Assembly (NCBI GenBank): GCA_016214845.1
Contig: JACRMS010000030.1
Location: 88,250 to 152,249, forward strand
Origin: Nitrospirota bacterium
GTDB taxonomy: Bacteria; Nitrospirota; Thermodesulfovibrionia; UBA6902
Direction: 5' to 3'
DNA length: 64,000 bases
Made by a program: the position numbers and the translations under genes. Below the pieces are notes generated by a model. That model had not been told where the DNA came from. It worked only from the letters and a program-made list of their open reading frames with translations, and made no database searches. Every line of letters begins with the position of its first letter. The stretch's first letter is position 1. Positions 33,069 through 41,560 of this stretch are shown in pieces.

Positions 33069-34859
33069 ATGTTTTTTAGAAAAAATATTACAGCGCTGAA
33101 AAAAGTGGACCCCGGCCTTGCGGGATCGATAGAAAAGGGCAGGGCATTGGATGAACATGACATTGTTAAAGCAAAGAACGGGATGAAGTCTTTGAAGGTT
33201 GATAATATCTTACTGCACAGTCTTTATGATCCTGCGAAAGAGGCCCGGGAATGGTTTAACCATCATGAAGAAAAGACCAAAGCTGCGTCGTCGATCTTTG
33301 TCCTCGGTTTCGGGCTTGGTTATCATTTGCTTGAGCTGTGCAAAAAAACAGAAAAGGAAATAATCGTCTTTGAACCCCGGCTGGATATTATCAGGGCTGC
33401 AATGGAATCTGTTTGTTTGACTACGGTGCTTGAAAGGGTAAGGATATTGACCGATGAAAACCCCTCTTTGTCCCCCCTTGGCAAGGTGGGAATTAAGGGG
33501 GGTGAAAACGCAGTGGTCCTTCAGCATAAACCGTCTGTAAATATCAGCCGTGAATATTTTAAACATCTGCTTGCGCGGTTGAGATCACGTGAGGAAATAA
33601 ACAAGGGGATACAGATCCTTGTTGTCAGCCCCGTGTACGGAGGTTCACATCCCATTGCCCTTTATTGCGCTTCAACGCTGAAAAAGATGGGACACAATGT
33701 GGAACTCATAGACAACAGCAGGTTCTCCGATGCTATGTTCTTTGCGAAGGACATAGCAAAAGACAAGCGCAGGCATAACAGGATGATCGATATGTTAACG
33801 TCATTTCTTTCAGAGGCCGTCATAGCCAGATGTGAGACCTTTAAACCGGACCTGGTCTTTGCGCTTGCGCAGTCGCCTCTGACGGCCGACTGTCTTAAGA
33901 GATTAAAAAATAATAACATCCCAACCGCGTACTGGTTTGTCGAGGATTTCAGGCTGATGGATTACTGGAAGAACATTGCCGGGCTCTATGATTACTTTTT
34001 TGTCATACAGAAAGGAGATCTCATTAATGAGATGAAAAGGGCAGGAGTAAAGAATTACCATTATCTCCCTCTCGCGGCAAGCCCGGATGTTCATAAGAAA
34101 GTTGAAATGCCTGATGATGAAAGAGATTATTACGGCAGTGATATTTCTTTTGTCGGGGCCGGATATTACAACAGGAGAAATTTGTTCAAGGGACTTCTCG
34201 ATCATGATTTCAAGATATGGGGTACGGACTGGGACATGAACTCTCCGCTTGCACAATGCGTACAAAGGGCGGGTGAAAGGGTCGACACCGATGAGATAGT
34301 AAAAATATTCAACGCTTCAAAGATAAATATCAATCTGCACTCATCTACATACCACAACGGAATAAATCCTTTCGGAGATTTTGTAAATCCGAGGACTTTT
34401 GAGATCGCGGCCTGCGGGGCTTTTCAGCTTGTTGACAGCCGTTCGGAACTTGCAGACCTTTTTGAAGCAGGGAAAGAGATCATTGTATTTGAAGGCCTTG
34501 AAGACCTGAAGCAGAAGATCACATATTACCTCGATAATCCCGCGGAAAGGGAAAGCATAGCCGAAAGCGCTAAACAGAGAGTCCTGCGAGATCATACGTA
34601 CGAACACAGGATGGTAGAGATGCTGGAATATCTGGCTGACAACGGATTCACACCGGCGTTATGGGAGCAGGAAGGCGAGATCGTTGAGCGCCTGATTGAA
34701 GAAGCGGGACGGGACACAGAGCTTGGAGAGTATCTTTCGAGATTTCCGTCCCGTGAAAGAATGACACTTTCCGATATCGTCAAGGACATAGAAGAGAGCG
34801 AAGGCGACCTTAATATTCCTGAAACTTTATTTCTTACGATGAACGAATTCTTGAAATGA
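33069..34859 (+). CDS. Second Maf-N-like/CgeB-type glycosyltransferase
   Basis: The 596-residue protein is a paralogue of the one at 25468. Its N-terminus has LLHSLYDPAKEAREWF and IFVLGFGLGYHLLELC (Maf/MptE-like), and from about residue 185 it has a CgeB-type GT-B fold with LVVSPVYGGSHPIALYC, IPTAYWFVEDFRLMDYW and FEIAACGAFQLVDSRSELA. The segment NPSLSPLGKVGIKGGENAVV (about 134-153) is encoded by a typical intergenic-type repeat. A sigma-54-type promoter precedes it and the next gene overlaps by ATGA. Flagellin glycosylation is the best guess. Confidence 0.75.
   Translation: MFFRKNITALKKVDPGLAGSIEKGRALDEHDIVKAKNGMKSLKVDNILLHSLYDPAKEAREWFNHHEEKTKAASSIFVLGFGLGYHLLELCKKTEKEIIVFEPRLDIIRAAMESVCLTTVLERVRILTDENPSLSPLGKVGIKGGENAVVLQHKPSVNISREYFKHLLARLRSREEINKGIQILVVSPVYGGSHPIALYCASTLKKMGHNVELIDNSRFSDAMFFAKDIAKDKRRHNRMIDMLTSFLSEAVIARCETFKPDLVFALAQSPLTADCLKRLKNNNIPTAYWFVEDFRLMDYWKNIAGLYDYFFVIQKGDLINEMKRAGVKNYHYLPLAASPDVHKKVEMPDDERDYYGSDISFVGAGYYNRRNLFKGLLDHDFKIWGTDWDMNSPLAQCVQRAGERVDTDEIVKIFNASKININLHSSTYHNGINPFGDFVNPRTFEIAACGAFQLVDSRSELADLFEAGKEIIVFEGLEDLKQKITYYLDNPAERESIAESAKQRVLRDHTYEHRMVEMLEYLADNGFTPALWEQEGEIVERLIEEAGRDTELGEYLSRFPSRERMTLSDIVKDIEESEGDLNIPETLFLTMNEFLK
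33461..33502 (+). repeat. C-rich/G-rich repeat inserted in frame in a glycosyltransferase gene
   Basis: The stretch CCCTCTTTGTCCCCCCTTGG and, after GCAAGGTGGGAATTAA, a run of GGGGGG form an inverted repeat of a kind usually seen between genes. Here it lies inside the coding region, keeps the frame and adds about 14 residues compared with the paralogue at 25468. Confidence 0.55.
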
Positions 34860-36655
34860 ATGCAAAAGTGAAAGAAATATTGATCATAAACCTGACAAGA
34901 ATGGGGGACCTGCTGCAGACAACTCCGTTAATGTCAGGGCTCAAGAAGGAGAACCCCGGTGTGCGGATCACACTGCTGATCAATTCATCATTTGTCGGGA
35001 TTTGTAAAGGCATTCCGTTCATTGATGAGCTTATAGTCTTTGATATGCACGGATTCAGGGACAGGCTTTTAAATAAGGAATACAGCTTTATTGAAAATTA
35101 CAGATTCCTTGAGGACCTGATAAACAGGATCAGCGGGAAAGAATACGATCTGGCAATGAACCTTACACATTCCCGCATCAGCGCTTTAATGATCTCTCTG
35201 GTCAGGGCAAAGGAAAAAAGGGGATTCACAGTTGACCCCGAAGGCCACAGGGTAATAAAGCATCCGTGGTTGAGATACTTTTTCAATGTTGTTCCCAACA
35301 GGGACTATAATCCATTCCATATTGTTGATATGTACCTTAAGGCAGGCGGAGTGATGCCGTCAAGGAAAGGGTTGATATATGAGACACCCCGTGAAGACGA
35401 GAAAAAGTCCGGAGAACTTTTAGCGGACCAGAAAGTTACGGAGAACGAATTGCTGATCGGGATCCATCTTGGAGCAAGCAAAAGCGACAAGACCTGGCCT
35501 GTGTCCTCTTTTGCAGCGCTTGCAGATATGATCACTGAGAGATTAGGGGCCCGGATACTTCTTTTCGGTTCTACGTCTGAAACGGACCTGGGCAGTGAAT
35601 TTGAAAAGCTCGTTAAGTCCCGGCCAATAAATTTTATCGGAAAGACAGGTATCGGAGAGCTGGCCGCTCTTCTTAAAAAATGCTCCCTGCTTATCAGTAA
35701 CGACACCGGGCCTCTCCATCTTGCCACCGCTGCAGGAACAAAGGTCATAGATATTTTTACGGCAAACGTGCATTTTCTTGAAACAGGGCCTTACGGAGAG
35801 GGACATTATGTTATCCAGGCTGACATCCCGTGCGTCCCATGCAGTTTCAATGTGCAGTGCAGCAATATGGTGTGCAAGGAAGTTATTAAACCTGAGATTG
35901 TTTTTGAAGTAGTAAAGGAAAGTATGGGGAAGGAATCGGTCTTGTATGAAGCCGGATCGCTCCTGAGGGACATTCAGGTATACAGGACCCGTTTTGAAGA
36001 TAACGGGCTTTTAGGCTTTTCCCCTCTGCTCAAAAGACAGCTCAAAAAGGAAATACTTTATCGAATTCTCTACCGGGAAGTATGGACACGGGATTTTGAA
36101 AAGACAGACGGGGATACGGAACCGGTTTATAACAGTATATGCAGAGAGCTATCAACTTTTTATGCGTTAAATAATCTTGAGGGAATTTCTCTTTCATTGG
36201 GCAGAGACATTATTATGCTTGAACACCTGTCGGGATTGGCAAAGGACGGATTAGAACTTGCCGGAGTCATAGCTGAAGAAGCCGGTAATAGTGACCCGGA
36301 CATTATAAAACTTAAGAAAACATGGGAATGCCTGAAAGAGATAGATAACAAGATAGAAATTGCCGGGCATACAAATCCCCATTTCATGCTGTTTACCACA
36401 ATTTTTATATATTCAATAGAGGCACTGGAGGGGGACGACCTTCTGTGTCTGGCTGACAATACCCGCAGTATTTATAAAGGCCTGCTGGCCGGGTCCGCAT
36501 ATATGCTGCAATTAATGACAAAACTTAAACTGTTTTTTGAATCGTTGTCAGATCCAGTAAACGGAAAATTAAATACGGAACAGATACATACTGAATACAA
36601 AGATCATCCCGTCCGGAAGGAATACCAGGCAGGTATATCTAACGGAGTGAACTGA
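34856..36655 (+). CDS. GT9 heptosyltransferase-family protein with C-terminal extension
   Basis: The first about 350 of 599 residues match glycosyltransferase family 9 (ADP-heptose:LPS heptosyltransferase type): ILIINLTRMGDLLQTTPLMS, IGIHLGASKSDKTWP, NFIGKTGIGELAALLKKCSL and SNDTGPLHLATAAGT. A helical extension of about 220 residues follows that I do not recognise. It overlaps the preceding gene by ATGA. GT9 members occur both in LPS synthesis and in glycosylation of flagellin or adhesins (autotransporter heptosyltransferases). Location favours the flagellar glycan, but LPS is not excluded. Confidence 0.82.
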   Translation: MNAKVKEILIINLTRMGDLLQTTPLMSGLKKENPGVRITLLINSSFVGICKGIPFIDELIVFDMHGFRDRLLNKEYSFIENYRFLEDLINRISGKEYDLAMNLTHSRISALMISLVRAKEKRGFTVDPEGHRVIKHPWLRYFFNVVPNRDYNPFHIVDMYLKAGGVMPSRKGLIYETPREDEKKSGELLADQKVTENELLIGIHLGASKSDKTWPVSSFAALADMITERLGARILLFGSTSETDLGSEFEKLVKSRPINFIGKTGIGELAALLKKCSLLISNDTGPLHLATAAGTKVIDIFTANVHFLETGPYGEGHYVIQADIPCVPCSFNVQCSNMVCKEVIKPEIVFEVVKESMGKESVLYEAGSLLRDIQVYRTRFEDNGLLGFSPLLKRQLKKEILYRILYREVWTRDFEKTDGDTEPVYNSICRELSTFYALNNLEGISLSLGRDIIMLEHLSGLAKDGLELAGVIAEEAGNSDPDIIKLKKTWECLKEIDNKIEIAGHTNPHFMLFTTIFIYSIEALEGDDLLCLADNTRSIYKGLLAGSAYMLQLMTKLKLFFESLSDPVNGKLNTEQIHTEYKDHPVRKEYQAGISNGVN

Positions 36656-36704
36656 GGTTTGTTTGCACCCTGTTTAGGGTACATTTAAAGAAAAGGAGGA
36701 AGTG

Positions 36705-37133
36705 ATGAATGATTTAAAGGATGAAGTTCAGAATTCTGCCCTGCTGAAAGTCATTAAGGACAGCCTTGAGGACGCCAGAGATACGGCGCAAAAACTTGCG
36801 CAGGTATTTAAGGACAATGTTTTGCAGTTAAGGCTGGAACAGACAGAGAGCGTGCTCAATCAACTCACGCGGAGTATAGAGGACCTTCAGAATGTCATGG
36901 ATTTCACAGAAAAGCTCCGGGAAGCAATGCAGTTCTTTAAAGATTTTGGATTGCCGGCCGATCCCATAACTAATCAGGGAGCAGGCATTAATCTTTTTAA
37001 GGAGATGAATAATGCTATTGAGACAAAGGACTGGATAATGCTGTCAGATCTTATTGAATATGAATTAGCCCCTTTGTTGATTAAAGAAGATGAGTGGTTT
37101 GGTTCATTAGAGGAAAAACTGAAAGCTTATTAG
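36705..37133 (+). CDS. Small helical protein at end of island, function unknown
   Basis: ATG 36705 has AAGGAGGA just upstream and is preferred over GTG 36702. The 142-residue protein is mostly helical: an amphipathic N-terminal helix region (DARDTAQKLAQVFKDNVLQL, EQTESVLNQLTRSIEDLQNV) and a C-terminal segment with ETKDWIMLSDLIEYELAPLL. The last motif resembles one I associate with small proteins in flagellin-glycosylation clusters of other bacteria, which is a weak link from memory. It sits between the GT9 gene and the motility-control genes. Confidence 0.6.
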   Translation: MNDLKDEVQNSALLKVIKDSLEDARDTAQKLAQVFKDNVLQLRLEQTESVLNQLTRSIEDLQNVMDFTEKLREAMQFFKDFGLPADPITNQGAGINLFKEMNNAIETKDWIMLSDLIEYELAPLLIKEDEWFGSLEEKLKAY

Positions 37134-37195
37134 GTATAACAGGCTTTTGATAAAGTCAAAAGGATGATACCGCAAGCGAAGCGGTCTTTTGTTTG

Positions 37196-37236
37196 AGCTG
37201 ATAGTTGATAGCTGCCGGCTTTCAACTATCAAGGAG
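37196..37236. repeat. GATAGTTGA hairpin before response regulator
   Basis: GATAGTTGA (37200-37208) and TCAACTATC (37222-37230) form a 9-bp perfect stem around a GC-rich loop, in the word family of the elements at 9026, 48313 and 57926. The AAGGAGAG ribosome binding site follows directly. Confidence 0.6.
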
Positions 37237-37246
37237 AGCTTATAAA

Positions 37247-37873
37247 GTGGAAAAACATGAGTTAAAAATCCTTGTAGCAGACGATGACGCAATGGTAAGG
37301 GAAGTTATTGTGAAGTTTCTCAGCGAACAGGGATACACCGTTATTACCGCGTCTGACGGCCTTGAAGCCTTACAGCTCCTCAGGCTTGAGGACATAAAGT
37401 TGGTGATAACCGACCTCAGGATGCCGGGCGCTGACGGGATGACGGTTTTAAGGACGGCCATGCAATCAAATCACAGAGTTGCTGTGGTGATACTCACGGC
37501 TTACGGTACGCTTGATACAGCGCTGGAGGCGGTAAGGGAAGGGGCGTACGATTATATCGTTAAGCCGTTTGTAATGCAGCAGCTCCTGCTGGTCGTTAGA
37601 AACGCTTATAGAATGACGAGCCTGTTTGATGAGAATGATAGACTTGCAAGGCAACTGAAGGAGACGCACAAAAACCATGAAACGGCCGGGGCCTCCGGAA
37701 GCGTAAATAATACAACCGCTGCGCCTGATTCCCTGGCGAGGATCGAAAAGCTGAAAGAACTGAATATCATTAACGCTGATGAGGCCAGGATACTGAAAGA
37801 GAGGCTGGTCTCCGGGGATGAAAAAATAAGAAAGTACAATTTGCTGGTGAATGATCTAAAAAAAGAATTTTAA
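37247..37873 (+). CDS. Response regulator with receiver domain and short C-terminal tail
   Basis: The start is GTG 37247 with AAGGAGAG about 10 bases upstream; earlier in-frame starts fall in a repeat. The 208-residue protein has a CheY-like receiver domain (about 1-125) with KILVADDDAMVREV, phosphoacceptor Asp56 in VITDLRMPGADG, and the switch region VVILTAYGT and VKPF. No DNA-binding domain follows. A linker and a coiled SHOCT-like tail (LNIINADEARILKERLVSG) end the protein. The neighbours PilZ, MotA, MotB and a histidine kinase suggest it relays a signal to the motor. Confidence 0.85.
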   Translation: MEKHELKILVADDDAMVREVIVKFLSEQGYTVITASDGLEALQLLRLEDIKLVITDLRMPGADGMTVLRTAMQSNHRVAVVILTAYGTLDTALEAVREGAYDYIVKPFVMQQLLLVVRNAYRMTSLFDENDRLARQLKETHKNHETAGASGSVNNTTAAPDSLARIEKLKELNIINADEARILKERLVSGDEKIRKYNLLVNDLKKEF

Positions 37874-37970
37874 TAAATTACGAATTAAGAATTGGGAATT
37901 AAGAATTATGGACCAAAATATTTCAGCCAGTATTAATTCATCATTCGTAATTCCTAATTCGTAATTATTG
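37874..37970. repeat. GAATTAAGAATT-word inverted repeat
   Basis: The left arm iterates ACGAATTAAGAATTGGGAAT and the right arm (about 37933-37967) carries CATTCGTAATTCCTAATTCG, its near reverse complement. The roughly 95-bp element fills the gap between response regulator and PilZ genes. Confidence 0.65.
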
Positions 37971-37986
37971 ATTACTGGAGGCAAGA

Positions 37987-38565
37987 ATGTCGTCTGAAAA
38001 AAAGGGCAGTCTCAATGCAGGAGAAAAAAGAAGCTACTTCAGGGTGAATGATGTGATATCGGTTGTTGCGAACCCCGTTGACCTCGGCAAGGAAGCAGGA
38101 CTTTCAAGCTCAAAGGCGTTTTCATTACACGCCCCCTCGAAAAGCGCTGAAAAAGATTTCAATGAAAGTTCCGGGGAATTTGCGGATAACGGAAAATTGT
38201 ATGCCATGGTCCAGGAGCTCAATACCAAGCTCGACTTCATCATCAATCATTTCATACTTGAAAAAGAAGGGCTGCTAACGCCTGAAAAAAAATCGGTCAA
38301 CATCAGCGCGTCAGGCATAAAATTCACGATCGACAGGCCCGTAAAGAAAGGCGATATAATGGAGATAAAACTCCTCCTGCCGACCTTTCCGCCTGTTGCT
38401 GTGTTTGCTTACGGAGAAGTAAAAAGGGCCACGCCGCTTGATGACAAGACCTGTGAAGTGGCCCTGGAATATCTCAACATGTCCGAGCCTGTAAGAAATG
38501 AAATAATAAAGTACACCCTTAACTGTCAGAGAGAGGCGATCAGAAAATCTCGGGAACAGGAGTAA
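37987..38565 (+). CDS. PilZ-domain protein
   Basis: The 192-residue protein has a disordered N-terminus, then a PilZ-type domain: KRSYFRVNDVISV near the start and, after an insertion, NISASGIKFTIDRPVKKGD with the NxSxxG motif, LLPTFPPVAVFAYGEV and VALEYLNMSE. PilZ domains bind cyclic di-GMP. Its place directly before motA suggests a YcgR-like brake or a regulator of stator use. The first arginine motif is RSYFRV rather than a clean RxxxR, so nucleotide binding needs proof. It ends one base before the motA ATG. Confidence 0.78.
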   Translation: MSSEKKGSLNAGEKRSYFRVNDVISVVANPVDLGKEAGLSSSKAFSLHAPSKSAEKDFNESSGEFADNGKLYAMVQELNTKLDFIINHFILEKEGLLTPEKKSVNISASGIKFTIDRPVKKGDIMEIKLLLPTFPPVAVFAYGEVKRATPLDDKTCEVALEYLNMSEPVRNEIIKYTLNCQREAIRKSREQE

Positions 38566-39321
38566 ATGAATAAGGCAAGCATTGCAGGCATACTGCTTGG
38601 CATATCAGCGATACTTTTAGGCAACTTTTTTGAAGGCGGGAAGATCACTTCCGTTGTTCAGGGGTCTGCCGCATTGATCGTATTCGGCGGCACACTCGGG
38701 GCCACGTTTTTAAGTTTTTCTATGAGAGACATGAAGCTCGCGGCTCAATCGCTGAGGAACATTTTCTTTGAAGACCCCCTGCTGCCGAAAGACTATTCCA
38801 TCATCTCGGAAATTATAACCTTTGCCACAAAGGCGAGAAAGACCGGGATATTGTCCCTGGACAAAGACGCGCAGTTTGTCAGTTATGGTTTCTTCAACAG
38901 GGCGTTGAGGCTTGTTATAGACGGGACAGACCCAAAGGCACTCAGGAGTACCCTGGAGCAGGAGAACAGGACCTTCGAGGAAGAAAGGCTCAGGGCGGCA
39001 AAGGTGTTTGAATCCGCCGGCGGCTTCGCCCCTACGATAGGAATAATCGGCGCAGTATTGGGACTGATACACGTTATGGAAAATCTCAGCGAGCCGACAA
39101 AATTAGGAGCAGGGATCGCGGTTGCCTTTGTAGCTACAGTTTACGGCGTCGGGTCTGCGAATTTATTGTTCCTGCCTATGGCAAAGAAGATCGCAAATAA
39201 TATGAAACACGAAGTCTTTCTCAGGGAGATAATAATAGAAGGCGTGCTCGGCATTCAATCGGGCAGGAACCCCTATTATCTCAGGGAATATCTGAATGCG
39301 TTTATATCAAAGGGGAAATAA
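38566..39321 (+). CDS. motA: Flagellar stator protein MotA (set 1)
   Basis: MotA forms the pentameric ring of the stator ion channel. The 251-residue protein has four membrane segments (ASIAGILLGISAILLGNFF, then GSAALIVFGGTLGATFLSF, plus two in the second half near TIGIIGAVLGLIHVM and GAGIAVAFVATVYGVGSAN). The cytoplasmic loop carries charged residues for rotor contact. The length and start type are of the PomA-like subclass. MotB follows after a 128-bp gap holding an inverted repeat. Confidence 0.93.
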   Translation: MNKASIAGILLGISAILLGNFFEGGKITSVVQGSAALIVFGGTLGATFLSFSMRDMKLAAQSLRNIFFEDPLLPKDYSIISEIITFATKARKTGILSLDKDAQFVSYGFFNRALRLVIDGTDPKALRSTLEQENRTFEEERLRAAKVFESAGGFAPTIGIIGAVLGLIHVMENLSEPTKLGAGIAVAFVATVYGVGSANLLFLPMAKKIANNMKHEVFLREIIIEGVLGIQSGRNPYYLREYLNAFISKGK

Positions 39322-39329
39322 TAGACAGG

Positions 39330-39432
39330 TTGACCACAGAGGACGCAGAGACAAAAAGTGAATCAATCCGCAGATTACTCAGATTAACACAGATTTTTTA
39401 TTTTATCTGTGGCATCTGCGATATCTGTGGAT
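39330..39432. repeat. Word-iterated repeats between motA and motB (set 1)
   Basis: ACCACAGAGGACGCAGAGAC (39335-39354) belongs to the CCACGGAGACAC family seen at 46594. It is followed by CCGCAGATTACTCAGATTAA with CACAGATT, and the complementary words ATCTGTGGCATCTGCGATAT with CTGTGGAT, making a second inverted repeat. Confidence 0.6.
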
Positions 39433-39449
39433 AAGAAATATAAATTATT

Positions 39450-40160
39450 ATGAATGTAAGAAAAAGAAGAGAAGAAGAACACGAGAACGTTGAGCGGTGG
39501 ATGGTTTCATACGCCGATTTCGTCACCCTTCTTTTTTGTTTTTTCACCGCGATGTATGCTATTAGTAATGTCGACACTAACAAGCTCGGTAAGTTTGTAA
39601 AATCAATGCGCTCGGCGTTTCATACAGCCGGGCCGGAAGGCAGCGCCATTGCGGTAATTGAAGGCATTCAGCCGATCGTCCCCGGCGATGCGGAAATCGA
39701 ATCTGACGTAAAAGACGTGCTCGGCTTGTTGATATCGGAATCAAAGGGCGGGATAGATGTGAGAATGGACAAGAGAGGTGTGGTAATATCAGTAATGGAC
39801 AAGTTTATATTTGAGAGCGGTTTTGCAAAACTCAGGGAGGAGGCAAGGCCCATGGTTGACGCGGTGGCAAAGGCCGTTAAAACTTATCCTAACATGGTGC
39901 GTATCGAAGGCCATACCGATAATATTCCAATAAACGGCGGAGAATTCCGTTCCAACTGGGAGCTGTCTTCTGCGCGCGCTATCAATGTCGCAAAGTATTT
40001 TATAAATGCTCACGGGATCCAGCCTGGAAGGATCTCCGCTGTCGGTTACGCTGAATACAGGCCTGTTGCATCAAACAACACGCCGGATGGAAGGGCGAAG
40101 AACAGGAGAGTCGACATAGTGATCTTAAGCGAGAGTGAGGGAAAGAAGGAACCGCAATGA
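39450..40160 (+). CDS. motB: Flagellar stator protein MotB (set 1)
   Basis: MotB forms the plug and peptidoglycan anchor of the stator. The 236-residue protein has the single membrane segment with the ion-carrying Asp23 (WMVSYADFVTLLFCFFTAMY) and a C-terminal OmpA-like domain with MVRIEGHTDNIPINGGEFRS and SAVGYAEYRPVASNNTPDGR. The segment around the Asp differs from that of MotB set 2. No strong ribosome binding site is seen. Its stop overlaps the start of the histidine kinase gene. Confidence 0.93.
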   Translation: MNVRKRREEEHENVERWMVSYADFVTLLFCFFTAMYAISNVDTNKLGKFVKSMRSAFHTAGPEGSAIAVIEGIQPIVPGDAEIESDVKDVLGLLISESKGGIDVRMDKRGVVISVMDKFIFESGFAKLREEARPMVDAVAKAVKTYPNMVRIEGHTDNIPINGGEFRSNWELSSARAINVAKYFINAHGIQPGRISAVGYAEYRPVASNNTPDGRAKNRRVDIVILSESEGKKEPQ

Positions 40161-41257
40161 TGGATTTCAACGGAGAGACTGCCGAGGAGCTTGGGGAAAA
40201 ATCTGTACTGTTCAGGCAGATATGGAAAAGCCAAAAGTGGTGGCAGCACATAATCGATGCGATGACCGATTACCTCTTCGTTATCGACAACAATTACAGG
40301 ATATTGAGGACCAACAAGGCGTTTGCCGGCCTTTTCGGCAAAGAGCCCGCTGACATAATAATGAAGCCGTACTATGAGCTTTTCGGACTCAGCGGACCGC
40401 ACGAATGGTGTGCTTCGCCGGAAAACAAGGGCGTATCATGCCCCGGTTCCGTTGAAAGGACGATAAACGACGCGGTCTATCTGATAAGCTGCTTTCCCAT
40501 ATCATATGATCAGCATGACGCAATGGTCTATGTCATGAAGGACATCACCGAGACCCGCAGGCTAAAAGACCAGATCTATCACCTCGACAAACTGTCTTCC
40601 CTCGGTACGCTTACATCAGGCGTCGCTCACGAGATAAATAATCCTCTCACCGGGATCATCGGTTATACGGAAATGCTTCTTATGGGAAATGTTGATGAGA
40701 CCACCAGGAAATATCTGACGAATGTATATGATTCAGCAATAAGGTGCAAAAAGATTGTTGAGAACATGCTCACCTTTTCAAGGCAATCACCCTCTCAGAA
40801 AAGCCCTGAAAACATAAATGAGATCATCGACAAAACGATTGAGCTCCATGAGTACTGGCTTAAATCAACCAACATAGAGATTGTAAAAAGCTACGGTGTG
40901 GTCCCGTATGTCGATGTGGACCGGCAGCAGATGCAGCAGGTAATACTGAATCTGCTCATCAATGCTGAACACGCGATCACCGATACAGGCAGGCGCGGGC
41001 GGATAGAATTTAAAACCATCTATGATAAAACATCAAAGAACCTCACAATAACGGTCTCCGACAATGGGGCGGGAATTCCAAAGGAAATACTTCCAAAGAT
41101 ATTCGATCCCTTTTTCACGACAAAGCCCGTCAATATAGGAACGGGACTCGGCCTTTCAATAGCCCACGGTATCATAGCCGAACAGGGCGGCACGATTGAC
41201 GTAAAGAGCGAAGAAGGGAAGGGCACCTCATTCATCATCACGCTTCATGCGGATTAA
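40157..41257 (+). CDS. PAS-domain sensor histidine kinase
   Basis: The 366-residue soluble kinase has a PAS domain (about 28-140) containing CASPENKGVSC. A HisKA domain follows with the phosphorylated His in SGVAHEINNPLTGIIGYTEM, and a HATPase with VILNLLINAEHAI, DNGAGIPKEILPKIFDPFFT and GTGLGLSIAHGIIAEQGG. The ATGA overlap with motB couples them. The lone response regulator at 37247 is the natural partner candidate. Signal unknown. Confidence 0.9.
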   Translation: MMDFNGETAEELGEKSVLFRQIWKSQKWWQHIIDAMTDYLFVIDNNYRILRTNKAFAGLFGKEPADIIMKPYYELFGLSGPHEWCASPENKGVSCPGSVERTINDAVYLISCFPISYDQHDAMVYVMKDITETRRLKDQIYHLDKLSSLGTLTSGVAHEINNPLTGIIGYTEMLLMGNVDETTRKYLTNVYDSAIRCKKIVENMLTFSRQSPSQKSPENINEIIDKTIELHEYWLKSTNIEIVKSYGVVPYVDVDRQQMQQVILNLLINAEHAITDTGRRGRIEFKTIYDKTSKNLTITVSDNGAGIPKEILPKIFDPFFTTKPVNIGTGLGLSIAHGIIAEQGGTIDVKSEEGKGTSFIITLHAD

Positions 41258-41416
41258 GGCTGCCGCATAAATTACATTAATGATGCAGCATGTCATGCCA
41301 AATCCATAATGTGCCTTTGAACCTGGCTTTGCATTCACCTCTTACATCTTTAGAGTACCGTACATCCACTTATTAATAGTCTCAAAATAATATTTACAAA
41401 CTGTCGGTCTTTGTCC

Positions 41417-41492
41417 GTCATGCCCGAAGTTTTTAATCGGGCATCCAGAGACTAAAACTACTGGATTCCCGCTAAAGACATGCGGGAATGAC
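41417..41492 (-). repeat. Dispersed intergenic repeat, copy 2
   Basis: This is the reverse-orientation copy of the element at 1727-1801: GTCATGCCCGAAGTTTTTAA, GGGCATCCAG, CTGGATTCCCGC and GCGGGAATGAC are all shared. The two hairpin parts are conserved and the linkers differ. Confidence 0.75.
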
Positions 41493-41560
41493 GCCACAGG
41501 AATGTTCAGACTATATTATGAGAACATTAATAATTACTTGCGCAACCATGCAAATAAAGA

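Noticed and set aside
13448..36655. Prophage or integrative element as the origin of the island
   Set aside because: No integrase, phage structural gene or flanking attachment repeat is visible; flagellar promoters and overlaps point to a stable chromosomal island.
36667..36680. ACCCT-GTTT-AGGGT hairpin as terminator
   Set aside because: The stem is only 5 bp and no T-tract follows, so it is too weak to support.
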